NCBI RefSeq assembly: GCF_947487915.1 | Contig: NZ_CANKYH010000009.1 | Location: forward strand, 1-64,000 | Direction of reading: 5' to 3' | Length of the DNA stretch: 64,000 nucleotides | Origin: an uncultured Serinicoccus sp. | Lineage (GTDB): Bacteria > Actinomycetota > Actinomycetes > Actinomycetales > Dermatophilaceae | Shown here: positions 19,568 through 27,981 of the stretch, in pieces | Numbering within the stretch: position 1 is the first letter of the stretch | Layout of the letters: every line of letters starts with the position of its first letter | Program-made: the position numbers and the translations under genes | The notes under the pieces: model-generated | Database searches by the model: none | The model's input: the letters and a program-made list of their open reading frames with translations, nothing else | What the model was told of the DNA's origin: nothing

Positions 19568-20803
19568 CTACCGCGTGACGGGGCGGACGGCGAAGTCCCC
19601 CCGGGCGACGGTCACGCGCAGCAGCTCCTCGGCGTCCACCTCGTCCCGGTCGCGGACGATGGCGCCGCTGCCGTGGCGCACCACGGCATACCCTCGCTCG
19701 AGCGTGTGCTGCGGCGAGACCGCCCGCAGGTGGCGCAGCAGCTGGTCGCTGCGGTCCCGCTCGCGCTCGAGCCGCGACGTCAGGGCTGACCGGCCACGGG
19801 CGTGCAGCTCGGCGACGTCGCTGCGGTGCTGCGCCACGATCGCCGCCCGGTCGGCCATGACCGGGCGGGCCATGAGGTCCCGCAGACGTTCGCGCTCGCG
19901 GGCGAGCCGGGTGACCAGGGCGCGTCGGCTGCGGGCGGTGACGGTGCGCAGCCCGGCGAGCTCGTCGTCGACGTCGGGGACCACGGCCGCGGCGGCGTGG
20001 GTCGGGGTGGACGCCCGCAGGTCGGCCACGAAGTCCAGCAGCGGGGTGTCGCTCTCGTGGCCGATCGCCGACACCACGGGGGTGCGGGCGGCGGCGACGG
20101 CGCGGACGAGCGCCTCGTTAGAGAAGGGGAGGAGGTCCTCGAAGGACCCTCCGCCGCGGGCGATGACGATGACCTCGACCCCGGGGTCCTCGTCGAGCTC
20201 GCGCAGGGCGGCCGTCACCGCGGTGACGGTCTCGGCGCCCTGCACCGGGACCTGACGCACGTCCACGACGGCCGCCGGCCAGCGTCGCGCCACGCCGGCC
20301 AGGACGTCCCGCTCGGCGGCGGTCGCGCGGCCGGTCACCAGGCCGATGCGGCGGGGGAGGAAGGGCAGCGGTCGTTTGCGCTCGGCGTCGAAGATGCCTT
20401 CGCTGCGCAGGAGCTGACGCAGGTGCTCGAGCCGGGCCAGGAGCTCCCCGACCCCGACGTGGCGCATCTGTCGCGCCTCCATCTGCAGGGTTCCCCGCTT
20501 GGTCCAGAACGTCGGCTTGGCGTGCACGACGACCCGCGCGCCCGTCTCCGCAGGCGCCGGCATCGCGTCGAGCGCCCCGGTCGGGATGGCGACCGAGAGC
20601 GACATGTCGACGTCGGTGTCGCGCAGGGTCAGGAAGGCGGTGGACATGCCCGGACGACGGTTGAGCTGCACGATCTGCCCCTCGACCCAGAGCGGGGACA
20701 TCTTGTCGACGTAGTCGCTGATCTTCATCGACAGGGTCCGCACCGGCCACGGGGAGGAGGCGGTCGTCTCCCGGGCGGTCTGCGGCAGCTGGGGTGAGGG
20801 CAC
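19568..20803 (-). CDS. xseA: Exodeoxyribonuclease VII large subunit
   Basis: This 411-residue catalytic subunit degrades single-stranded DNA in both directions. An N-terminal OB-fold (about 25-120: WVEGQIVQLNRRPG, FLTLRDTDVDM) is followed by the catalytic domain with RIGLVTGRATAAERDVL, VIVIARGGGSFEDLLPFSNE and VSAIGHESDTPLLDFVADLRA. The coiled-coil region (about 290-370) is present. The GTG start has no ribosome site; the octamer GGCATACC lies upstream on the coding strand with CATACC placed 8 nt before the GTG, so it may act as a -10. xseB follows. Confidence 0.96.
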   Translation of the reverse strand: MPSPQLPQTARETTASSPWPVRTLSMKISDYVDKMSPLWVEGQIVQLNRRPGMSTAFLTLRDTDVDMSLSVAIPTGALDAMPAPAETGARVVVHAKPTFWTKRGTLQMEARQMRHVGVGELLARLEHLRQLLRSEGIFDAERKRPLPFLPRRIGLVTGRATAAERDVLAGVARRWPAAVVDVRQVPVQGAETVTAVTAALRELDEDPGVEVIVIARGGGSFEDLLPFSNEALVRAVAAARTPVVSAIGHESDTPLLDFVADLRASTPTHAAAAVVPDVDDELAGLRTVTARSRRALVTRLARERERLRDLMARPVMADRAAIVAQHRSDVAELHARGRSALTSRLERERDRSDQLLRHLRAVSPQHTLERGYAVVRHGSGAIVRDRDEVDAEELLRVTVARGDFAVRPVTR

Positions 20804-20908
20804 CGCCTCAGGGTATGCCGCGCGCCCCGCCGACCGTGGAGGTGCGGCCGGGGCGTGAGTTCGCCGGTCGCCCAGCGTGCGTCCGGCCGGGCAGGGCAGA
20901 CTCCGGCC

Positions 20909-21658
20909 ATGGACGCGAGCGACCCCGGGTCACGGTCACGACCCGCCCTGGTGCTGGTCCACGGCACCCGCATGAGCGCGGCGCAGTGGGAGCCCTACCG
21001 CCCCTTGCTGCCCGACGTGGAGCTCGTCACGGTCGACCTGCCCGGCCACGGGCGGCGGGTGGGGGAGGACTTCACCGCGCAGGCGGCCCTGGCCACCATC
21101 GGGCACGCCGTGCGGCGGGCACGGGACGCGGCCGGCGGGACCCCGCCCGTCCTGTGCGGCCACAGCCTGGGCGGGTACCTGGCGATGATGTGGGCCGACC
21201 AGCACCCCGGCCAGCTCGGCGGGCTGGTCCTCCTCGGCGCGACGGCCGACCCGCGCAGCCGGCTGGCCGGCGTCTACCGCGGCTTCGCGCGCGTCCTCCC
21301 CCTGGTGGGTCCGGACCGGATGGCGCGGGCCGTCAACGCCGTCATGCGTGTGCTGGGGGCCCGGGGCGAGCACGCCCGGTTGCTTCCCGACGGCGCCGCC
21401 TACGCCTCGCTGCCGGCGGCCTGGGAGCTGGTGATGTCGGGTGCCGGGCCGCAGCTGCTGACCTCGGTCGACGTGCCGGTGACGCTGGTCAACGGTCAGT
21501 TCGACCAGATGCGTCTGCACGTCGACCGGTATGCCGCGGCGTGCCGGCAGGTGCGCGTCGTCACCGTCCCGCGAGCCTCGCACCTCCTGCCGGCCACCCA
21601 CCCCGAGCAGGTCGCGGACGCGCTCCGGCGGGCCTGGGAGCAGAGCTGGTCGGGCTGA
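20909..21658 (+). CDS. Alpha/beta hydrolase
   Basis: This 249-residue alpha/beta-fold esterase-like protein has the oxyanion region LVHGTRMSAAQW, the nucleophile elbow CGHSLGGYLAMMW (S86), VDVPVTLVNGQFDQM for the acid and ASHLLPATHP for the histidine. The substrate is unknown; the small lid region (about 120-180) resembles the homoserine or lipase-like subfamily only loosely. ATG 20909 was chosen over the in-frame GTG 20855 because CAGACT ends 6 nt before it, the leaderless arrangement seen at neighbouring genes. It is divergent from xseA and precedes ispH. Confidence 0.85.
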   Translation: MDASDPGSRSRPALVLVHGTRMSAAQWEPYRPLLPDVELVTVDLPGHGRRVGEDFTAQAALATIGHAVRRARDAAGGTPPVLCGHSLGGYLAMMWADQHPGQLGGLVLLGATADPRSRLAGVYRGFARVLPLVGPDRMARAVNAVMRVLGARGEHARLLPDGAAYASLPAAWELVMSGAGPQLLTSVDVPVTLVNGQFDQMRLHVDRYAAACRQVRVVTVPRASHLLPATHPEQVADALRRAWEQSWSG

Positions 21659-21691
21659 CCCGGGGTTCGGGGAGCGCCCAGGGGAAGCACC

Positions 21692-21697
21692 TAGACT
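21692..21697 (+). promoter_or_regulatory. -10 element for ispH (leaderless)
   Basis: TAGACT lies 6 nt before the GTG at 21704. The spacing puts the transcription start on or beside the start codon. Confidence 0.5.
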
Positions 21698-21703
21698 GAG
21701 AGG

Positions 21704-22786
21704 GTGACTTCTGCAACGCCCTCGACCCGACCGACCGAGGCGATCGACGTGCCGGCCGACGCCTCCGCCGCCACCAAGCGGGTGCTGCTCGCGGCGCCGC
21801 GCGGCTACTGCGCCGGGGTGGACCGTGCCGTCGTGACCGTGGAGAAGGCCCTGGAGCTCTACGGTCCGCCGGTCTACGTCCGCAAGGAGATCGTGCACAA
21901 CAAGCACGTGGTGCGGACCCTCGAGAGGCGCGGCGCCATCTTCGTGGAGGAGACCGACGAGGTGCCCGAGGGTGCGCGGGTCATCTTCTCCGCGCACGGG
22001 GTCAGCCCGGCCGTGCACCAGGAGGCCGCCCGGCTCTCGCTGCGCACCATCGACGCGACCTGCCCGCTGGTCACCAAGGTGCACCGCGAGGCGGTCCGCT
22101 TCGCCGGTGACGACTTCGACATCCTCCTCGTGGGCCACGAGGGGCACGAGGAGGTCGAGGGCACCGCCGGGGAGGCGCCCGAGCACATCACGGTCGTCGA
22201 GAGCCCGGAGCACGTCGACGCGGTGGAGGTCCGGGACCCGGACAAGGTGGTCTGGCTGTCGCAGACGACGCTGAGCGTGGACGAGACCATGGAGACGGTC
22301 CGCCGGCTGCGGGAGAAGTTCCCCAACCTCCAGGACCCGCCCAGCGACGACATCTGCTACGCCACCCAGAACCGTCAGGTGGCCGTCAAGCAGATGGCGA
22401 CCGACTGCGACCTCATGATCGTCGTCGGCTCCCAGAACTCCTCCAACTCCAAGCGGCTCGTCGAGGTCGCGCTGGAGTACGGCTCGCGCGACGGCCACCT
22501 CGTCGACTACGCCGACGAGATCGACGAGGCCTGGCTCGAGGGGGTCCGCACCGTGGGGGTCACCAGCGGGGCCAGCGTCCCGGAGGTGCTGGTCCGCGAC
22601 GTCCTGGACTGGCTCGCCGACCGCGGCTTCGAGGACGTGCAGGCGGTGACCGCGGCCGAGGAGTCCGTGCTCTTCGCCCTCCCGACGGACATCCGTCGCG
22701 ACCTCAAGGCCGCCGGCCAGGAGGTCAAGAAGGTGCAGCACGACCCCAGCTCGATCCCGAGCGGCCGCGAGGACTCGCTGCGCTGA
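21704..22786 (+). CDS. ispH: 4-hydroxy-3-methylbut-2-enyl diphosphate reductase
   Basis: This 360-residue iron-sulfur enzyme makes IPP and DMAPP in the last step of the MEP isoprenoid pathway. The three cluster cysteines are C36 ([13 protein letters not shown]), C120 ([11 protein letters not shown]) and C218 ([11 protein letters not shown]). [19 protein letters not shown] and VTSGASVPE are also conserved. A 24-residue N-terminal extension precedes the core. The gene sits in the conserved xseA-ispH neighbourhood and appears to be transcribed alone from a leaderless promoter. Confidence 0.98.
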   Translation: MTSATPSTRPTEAIDVPADASAATKRVLLAAPRGYCAGVDRAVVTVEKALELYGPPVYVRKEIVHNKHVVRTLERRGAIFVEETDEVPEGARVIFSAHGVSPAVHQEAARLSLRTIDATCPLVTKVHREAVRFAGDDFDILLVGHEGHEEVEGTAGEAPEHITVVESPEHVDAVEVRDPDKVVWLSQTTLSVDETMETVRRLREKFPNLQDPPSDDICYATQNRQVAVKQMATDCDLMIVVGSQNSSNSKRLVEVALEYGSRDGHLVDYADEIDEAWLEGVRTVGVTSGASVPEVLVRDVLDWLADRGFEDVQAVTAAEESVLFALPTDIRRDLKAAGQEVKKVQHDPSSIPSGREDSLR

Positions 22787-23035
22787 CCGGTCGGTCACGT
22801 CACGGTTGGGTCACGATCCCTTCACCGCCTCCGGGCGGAGGTGCAGCCCTGACGCGCGCGTGCGTAGCAGCCGTCGGGCGGGAGGGCAACCCGGGTCCGC
22901 AGCGTCGATCCGGCCCGTAGAGCCTGCTTATGGTGGTCGGGTGCCCAGGTCCCGTCGGGGGAGACGGCGGGCCTGGCGTCCCGAGGGAGCGCGCAGACCG
23001 GCGGCTCCCGCTGACCCGATGAGGAGCTCATCGTC
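22787..23035. other. Intergenic region upstream of amino-acid ABC operon
   Basis: This 249-bp non-coding gap separates ispH from the transporter operon. It holds a short hairpin CCTCC-GGGC-GGAGG at 22828-22841 that might end ispH transcription, and a ribosome-site hairpin at its 3' end. I do not recognise a riboswitch class in it and see no convincing -35/-10 pair. Confidence 0.5.
23018..23032 (+). promoter_or_regulatory. Ribosome binding site inside a small hairpin
   Basis: GATGAG-GAG-CTCATC forms a 6-bp stem with a 3-nt loop. The GAGGAG ribosome site (23021-23026) lies in its 5' arm and loop, 9 nt before the ATG at 23036, so folding would mask it. Confidence 0.4.
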
Positions 23036-23854
23036 ATGACCGCATCCCGCACCACCCTCTTCGGCGCGCTCGCCGCCGCCACGCTCGCCCTGTCCGCCTG
23101 TGGCGACGGTGGTGGGTCCGAGGCCGGGGGAGAACCCAAGCTGGTCGAGGACGGCACGCTGGTCGTCGCGATGAGCGGGGAGTTCCAGCCGTTCAGCTAC
23201 TTCGAGGGCAACGAGCTCACCGGGTTCGACTACGACATCGGCGCGGCGGTCGCCGAGGAGCTGGGCCTCGAGATGCAGTCGGAGACGGCTGCCTTCGCCT
23301 CCCTCATCGGTGGCGTCCAGGCCAACCGGTACGACGTCCTCATCGCCTCCATGACGCCCACCGAGGAGCGCGCCGAGGCGGTCGACTTCACCGGCGGCTA
23401 CTACAGCTCCGGGGCCCAGGCCTTCGTCCCGGCCGGCACCGAGTGCACCGAGATCTCCGAGATGGACGCCCCCACGGTCGGGGTCGCCACCGGCACCACG
23501 TACCAGGACTACCTCGAGGAGGAGGGCGGCGACTGGGTCGGGGAGGTGCGTACCTTCGACTCCGACGTGGTGGCGCTGCGTGACCTCGGCACCGGTCGGC
23601 TGGACGCGGTGATGACCGACCGGCTGGTCGGGCTGCACCAGATCGAGGAGGCCGGGCTGGACGTCGTCGAGTGCGGCGACCCGCTCTACACCGAGGAGCC
23701 CGCCTTCGCGGTCAAGAAGGGCAACACCGCCCTGGCGGAGGACCTCGACGAGGCGCTCCAGACGATCATCCAGGACGGCACCTACGCGGAGATCAGCGAA
23801 CGCTACTTCGGCCAGGACATCTCGGGTGACGTCGCCGGCTCGTCCGACGACTGA
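23036..23854 (+). CDS. Polar amino-acid ABC transporter, substrate-binding lipoprotein
   Basis: This 272-residue family 3 extracellular binding protein has a lipoprotein signal with lipobox LSAC (C22). The mature part shows the two-lobe pattern VVAMSGEFQPFSYFE, LTGFDYDIGAAVAEELG, YDVLIASMTPTEERAEAVDF and GVATGTTYQDYL. It should capture a polar amino acid (glutamine/glutamate or cystine-type) outside the membrane and deliver it to the permease encoded 9 nt downstream. The ATG start is preceded by GAGGAG. Confidence 0.93.
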   Translation: MTASRTTLFGALAAATLALSACGDGGGSEAGGEPKLVEDGTLVVAMSGEFQPFSYFEGNELTGFDYDIGAAVAEELGLEMQSETAAFASLIGGVQANRYDVLIASMTPTEERAEAVDFTGGYYSSGAQAFVPAGTECTEISEMDAPTVGVATGTTYQDYLEEEGGDWVGEVRTFDSDVVALRDLGTGRLDAVMTDRLVGLHQIEEAGLDVVECGDPLYTEEPAFAVKKGNTALAEDLDEALQTIIQDGTYAEISERYFGQDISGDVAGSSDD

Positions 23855-23863
23855 GGCAGGACC

Positions 23864-24562
23864 GTGGACTTCGTCTCCCTCTTCGTGGAGTACGCGCCGC
23901 TGTTCCTGGAGGCCACCTGGGTCACCCTCAGCCTGACCGCGGTGTCCCTGGTCCTGGCCATGGTGGCGGGTGCCGGCGTCGCCTGGCTGGCGATGAGCGC
24001 GGTGCGGCCGCTGCGGTGGCTCGCGACCGCCTACATCGGGCTGGTCCGCGGGACCCCGCTCATCACCCAGATCTTCATCATCTACTTCGGCCTCGCCTAC
24101 GTGGTCACCCTCCCCGCCTTCTGGGCCGGGGCACTGGCGCTGGCGTTCCACAACTCGGCCTACATCGCGGAGATCATCCGCTCCGGCTTCCAGGCGGTGC
24201 CGAAGGGGCTCACCGAAGCGGCCCGGTCGCTGGGGATGTCGCGGCTGAAGACCCTCAAGCGGGTGCAGGCGCCGCTGGCGCTGCGCACCACCCTGCCGGT
24301 GCTGGGCAACCAGTACATCATCGCGGTGAAGGACTCCTCGCTGGTCGCCTTCATCGGGATGACCGAGCTGTTCCGCACGTCGCAGAACATGGCGGCGTCC
24401 ACCTACCAGCCGCTCACCTCCTACGTGGTGGTGGCGATCTACTACCTCGCCATCGTGCTGGTGCTGACCCTGCTGGTGAACACGCTGGAGGCGCGCCTGA
24501 GCAAGCACCGTCGGCCCGAGGTGCAGATGAAGGCCAAGGTCAAGAGCGAAGGAGCATTCTGA
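23864..24562 (+). CDS. Polar amino-acid ABC transporter, permease
   Basis: This 232-residue HisM/GlnP-type permease has five membrane helices. The EAA loop is present (EAARSLGMSRLKTLKRVQAP), with YIGLVRGTPLITQIFIIYFG near the N-terminus. A single permease gene implies a homodimer. The GTG start lies 9 nt after the binding-protein gene, and its stop shares one base with the ATPase ATG (TGATG). The basic C-terminal tail is cytoplasmic. Confidence 0.94.
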   Translation: MDFVSLFVEYAPLFLEATWVTLSLTAVSLVLAMVAGAGVAWLAMSAVRPLRWLATAYIGLVRGTPLITQIFIIYFGLAYVVTLPAFWAGALALAFHNSAYIAEIIRSGFQAVPKGLTEAARSLGMSRLKTLKRVQAPLALRTTLPVLGNQYIIAVKDSSLVAFIGMTELFRTSQNMAASTYQPLTSYVVVAIYYLAIVLVLTLLVNTLEARLSKHRRPEVQMKAKVKSEGAF

Positions 24563-25329
24563 TGACGAGCGAGGACCGCACGGCGACGAGCGGTGCGCCC
24601 GTCGTCAGCCTGCGCGGCATCGTCAAGGCCTTCGGGTCGACGACCGTGCTGGACGGGATCGATCTCGACGTGGCCCGTGGTGAGGTGGTCTGTCTCATCG
24701 GGCCCTCCGGTGCCGGCAAGTCGACCCTGCTGCGCTGCATCAACGGGCTGGAGCGCATCACCGGCGGCACCATCGACGTCGGTGGGCAGCGTCTGAGCTA
24801 CGACGAGAAGCACCTGAACGCCATCCGGTCGCGGATCGGGATGGTCTTCCAGTCGTTCAACCTGTTCCCGCACCTGACCGTCCGGGAGAACATCTGCGTC
24901 GCGCAGCGGGAGGTCCTCGGCCGCAGCGCGTCGGAGGCGCGGGACCGGGCGCACGGCCTGCTCGAGCGGGTGGGCCTGGACCACAAGGCGGAGGCCTACC
25001 CGGACAACCTGTCCGGCGGGCAGCAGCAGCGGGTGGCGATCGCCCGGGCGCTCGCGATGGACCCGGCGTTGATGCTCTTCGACGAGCCCACCTCGGCACT
25101 GGACCCCGAGCTGGTGGGGGAGGTCCTCAAGGTGATGAAGGACCTGGCCTCGGAGGGGATGACCATGGTCGTGGTGACCCACGAGATGCGCTTCGCCCGC
25201 GACGCCGCCGACCGGGTGGTGCTGCTGGCCGACGGTGGCATCGCCGAGCAGGGGCCGCCGGAGAGGGTGCTGACGCAGCCCAGCAGCGCCCGGGGGCGGG
25301 CGTTCCTGCAGGAGATCGGTCAGGCGTAG
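24562..25329 (+). CDS. Polar amino-acid ABC transporter, ATP-binding protein
   Basis: This 255-residue GlnQ-type ATPase has Walker A GPSGAGKST, the Q-loop VFQSFNLFPHLTV, signature LSGGQQQRVAIARAL, Walker B LMLFDEPTSALDPE and the H-loop VVVTHEM. It powers the upstream permease; the ATG overlaps the permease stop. The last 10 nt overlap the convergent rmuC gene. Confidence 0.95.
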   Translation: MTSEDRTATSGAPVVSLRGIVKAFGSTTVLDGIDLDVARGEVVCLIGPSGAGKSTLLRCINGLERITGGTIDVGGQRLSYDEKHLNAIRSRIGMVFQSFNLFPHLTVRENICVAQREVLGRSASEARDRAHGLLERVGLDHKAEAYPDNLSGGQQQRVAIARALAMDPALMLFDEPTSALDPELVGEVLKVMKDLASEGMTMVVVTHEMRFARDAADRVVLLADGGIAEQGPPERVLTQPSSARGRAFLQEIGQA

Positions 25330-26582
25330 CGGCTGCGCGCAGACTCGCTCGGCGCGTGGCGACCGCCGTCCGAGGTGGGGGCAGGCAGCTCCTCCCGGCT
25401 CGGGGTGGCCGCCTCGAGCTCGGTGGCCAGCCAGTCCTCGCCGGTCGGCCGAGGAGCGACCTCCAGTCCGGACAGCGGGTCGTGCGCCGAGTCGACCAGG
25501 CCCAGCTCGCTCATCCGCCGGGAGGTCACCATGACCCGGGACTCCAAGGTGCCGACCAGCTGGTTGTAGGTCTCGACCGAGCGGCGCAGCGCGGAGCCCA
25601 TCGCCCGGGTGTGCCGCCCCACCGTGCCCAGGCGCCGGTGCAGCTCGGTGCCCAGCGCGAGCAGCTCGCGGGCGTTGCCGGCCAGGGCGTCCTGCTGCCA
25701 GGCCAGGGCGGTGGCGCGCAGCACGGCCAGCAGCGTGGCGGGGGAGGCCAGGACCACCTTGCGCGACTGGGCGTGGTCGTAGAGGTCCGGCGCGGCCCGC
25801 AGCGCCGCCGCGAGCACGGCGTCGCTGGGCACGAAGCAGATGACCAGCTCGGGCGAGGTCGTGAAGGCCGACCAGTAGTCCTTGGCCGCCAGTGCCTCGA
25901 CGTGCCCCCGCAGCGCGGCGGCGTGATCGCGGAGGAGGTCGTCGACACGGTCGGGAGGGCACTGCGGCGCCTGGGCCCGCAGGAAGGCCGATAGCGGGGC
26001 CTTGCTGTCCACCACGAGGACCTTGTCGCCGGGCAGCCGCACGACCGCGTCGGGGCGCACCCGCGCGTCGTGCCGGCTCACCGCCCCCACCTGCTCGTCG
26101 AAGTCGCAGCGGGCCAGCATGCCCGCGTGCTCCATCACCCGGCGCAGCTGCACCTCGCCCCAGGTGCCGCGGGTGCCGGACGCGGACAGCGCGCCGGAGA
26201 GGGCAGCCGTCTGCTCCTGCAGCGCGCGGGTCTGCGACACGACCTGGTCGAGGTGCTCGCCCACCTGCCCGAACTGCTCGAGGCGGTCCCGCTCGAGGGA
26301 GCGCACCTGGCGCTCGACCCGCTCCAGGGCGCTGCGCAACGGGGCCAGCTCGGCGGCGGTGCGCCGATCGGCCTCGCCCTCCTGCTCGGCGTCGGCCAGC
26401 GCCTGCTCGAGCTCGGCGCTGCGGGAGCGCTCGCGGTCCCGGTCGGCGTGGGCCAGGGCGACCTCGGTGTCCGCGCGGGCCAGGCGCGCGCCGACCCGCG
26501 AGGACCCCACGAGCCACCCGAGGCCGAGCCCGACGAGGAGGACCAGGACGAGGGGGAGGAGTCCCTGCACGGTGGTGCTCAT
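25320..26582 (-). CDS. rmuC: DNA recombination protein RmuC
   Basis: This protein of about 420 residues starts with a membrane anchor (LLPLVLVLLVGLGLGWLVG), then a long coiled coil (about 30-130) and the RmuC core: GTRGTWGEVQLRRVMEHAGM, DAVVRLPGDKVLVVDSKAPL and a nuclease-like region rich in RKVVLASPATLLAVLRA. RmuC limits inversions at short repeats and is predicted to be a nuclease. ATG 26582 was taken as the start; an in-frame GTG lies 6 nt upstream. The gene is divergent from the Liv operon across 184 bp. Confidence 0.94.
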   Translation of the reverse strand: MSTTVQGLLPLVLVLLVGLGLGWLVGSSRVGARLARADTEVALAHADRDRERSRSAELEQALADAEQEGEADRRTAAELAPLRSALERVERQVRSLERDRLEQFGQVGEHLDQVVSQTRALQEQTAALSGALSASGTRGTWGEVQLRRVMEHAGMLARCDFDEQVGAVSRHDARVRPDAVVRLPGDKVLVVDSKAPLSAFLRAQAPQCPPDRVDDLLRDHAAALRGHVEALAAKDYWSAFTTSPELVICFVPSDAVLAAALRAAPDLYDHAQSRKVVLASPATLLAVLRATALAWQQDALAGNARELLALGTELHRRLGTVGRHTRAMGSALRRSVETYNQLVGTLESRVMVTSRRMSELGLVDSAHDPLSGLEVAPRPTGEDWLATELEAATPSREELPAPTSDGGRHAPSESARSRYA

Positions 26583-26685
26583 GACCACACCGTGGCACGG
26601 GGCGCCGACAGACCTGCCGATCGACCCGCCCGAGGGTCAGACCCGGCAAGTGGCGCCACGCCGCCGGCGAGGTCGGGCGGCCTCG

Positions 26686-26714
26686 TTGACAACGGGAGGT
26701 GGGCCGCATACCTT
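26686..26714 (+). promoter_or_regulatory. Promoter of the Liv/acyl-CoA synthetase operon
   Basis: A perfect TTGACA (26686-26691) is followed after 17 nt by TACCTT (26709-26714). Transcription would begin near 26720, at the edge of the inverted repeat described next. Confidence 0.6.
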
Positions 26715-26720
26715 GAACGA

Positions 26721-26742
26721 AACATGAATCACCTTTCATGTT
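26721..26742. promoter_or_regulatory. Inverted-repeat operator (TetR-type candidate)
   Basis: AACATGAA and TTCATGTT form a perfect 8-bp inverted repeat with a 6-nt spacer. The site is positioned over the predicted transcription start, 24 nt before the first start codon, so a bound dimer would block initiation. The TetR protein encoded seventh in this operon is the natural candidate; this is inference. Confidence 0.6.
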
Positions 26743-26766
26743 GGCCCGCACGAAGGAGTGTCCGAG

Positions 26767-27981
26767 GTGTCCGCACGTCCCCTGATCGCCCTCATGTCCG
26801 CGACCGCCGTCCTCGCCGTGGCCGGATGCGCGCCCTCGAGCTCGGAGGGGGGTGACGGAGGCGACGCGGCCGGCGGCGGCGAGGAGTCGTCGGGAGGCAC
26901 TGCCGCGGTCGGGATCATCTACTCCGAGACCGGACCGCTGGCCGCCTACGGCGAGCAGTACCGGCAGGGCCTGGAGGCCGGGATCGACTACGCCACCGAC
27001 GGCACCGGCGAGGTCGACGGCACGACCATCGAGCTGGAGTACCGCGACGACGCGGGCAACCCCGACACCGCGGTGGCCGCCGCCAAGGACCTCATCGGCC
27101 AGGACTACCGCATCCTCGGGGGGACCGTCGTCTCGGGCATCGCGACGGCCATGGCCGAGCAGGCCGCCCAGAACGAGGTGCTCTACATCTCCGGTCCCGC
27201 GGCGACGGACGCCATCACCGGGGTCAACGAGTTCACCTTCCGCTCCGGCCGCCAGAGCTTCCAGGACGTCGCGACCGCGGGCGCGATGCTCGACGACGAG
27301 TCCGGCAAGGTCGTCGTCCTGGCCCAGGACAACGCCTTCGGCCAGGGCAACCTGGCCGCCGTGGAGGCCGTGCTGGGCGCGGAGGGAGCCGACGTGGCCA
27401 GCGTGCTCGTCCCCGAGGACGCCACCGAGTTCACCGGGTTCGCGCGGCAGGTCGTCGACGAGGACCCGGACCTCATCTTCGTCGCCTGGGCCGGGGCCAC
27501 CGCGGGCAACATGTGGCAGTCGCTGAGCCAGCAGGACGTCTTCGACGCGGCCCCGGTCGTCACCGGCCTGGCCGACTCGGCCACCTTCGCCGCCTACGGC
27601 GACGCGGGGGAGCAGATCTCCTTCCTGTCCCACTACTTCCCGTCGGCGACCGACAACGAGGTCAACCAGGCCCTCGTGGACCACGTCACCGAGGCCGGTG
27701 GCACCCCCGACCTGTTCACCGTGGACGGCTTCGTCGCCGGACAGATGATCGTGCACGCGGTGGCCGAGGGCGACGACGACGTCCAGGCCATGGTCGATGC
27801 GCTCGAGGGCTGGGAGTTCGAGGGCCCCAAGGGCACCACGACCATCCGCGAGGGCGACCACGCACTGGTCCAGGACATGTTCACCGCCCGCCTGGTGCAG
27901 GACGGGGACGCGTGGGTGCCCGAGGTCATCGACACCGTCCCCGCCGACGAGGTGGCACCGCCGGAGGCCTCGGGCGAGTGA
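26767..27981 (+). CDS. Liv-type ABC transporter, substrate-binding lipoprotein
   Basis: This 404-residue Leu/Ile/Val-type (Peripla_BP_6) binding protein has lipobox VAGC (C21) and a Gly/Ser/Glu-rich linker to about residue 45. The core shows VGIIYSETGPLAAYGEQY, TIELEYRDDAGNPDTA, ILGGTVVSGIATAMAEQAAQ and VVLAQDNAFGQGN. The family binds branched-chain or aromatic amino acids, amides, short-chain or aromatic acids. GTG 26767 fits AAGGAG at 26753-26758; the earlier GTG at 26758 overlaps that site. It is the first gene of a nine-gene overlapped operon. Confidence 0.92.
   Translation: MSARPLIALMSATAVLAVAGCAPSSSEGGDGGDAAGGGEESSGGTAAVGIIYSETGPLAAYGEQYRQGLEAGIDYATDGTGEVDGTTIELEYRDDAGNPDTAVAAAKDLIGQDYRILGGTVVSGIATAMAEQAAQNEVLYISGPAATDAITGVNEFTFRSGRQSFQDVATAGAMLDDESGKVVVLAQDNAFGQGNLAAVEAVLGAEGADVASVLVPEDATEFTGFARQVVDEDPDLIFVAWAGATAGNMWQSLSQQDVFDAAPVVTGLADSATFAAYGDAGEQISFLSHYFPSATDNEVNQALVDHVTEAGGTPDLFTVDGFVAGQMIVHAVAEGDDDVQAMVDALEGWEFEGPKGTTTIREGDHALVQDMFTARLVQDGDAWVPEVIDTVPADEVAPPEASGE

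Noticed and set aside
22820..22910. GC-rich leader before the amino-acid ABC operon as a known riboswitch.
   Set aside because: I could not match it to glycine, SAM, cobalamin or T-box core motifs. A covariance-model search would be decisive.
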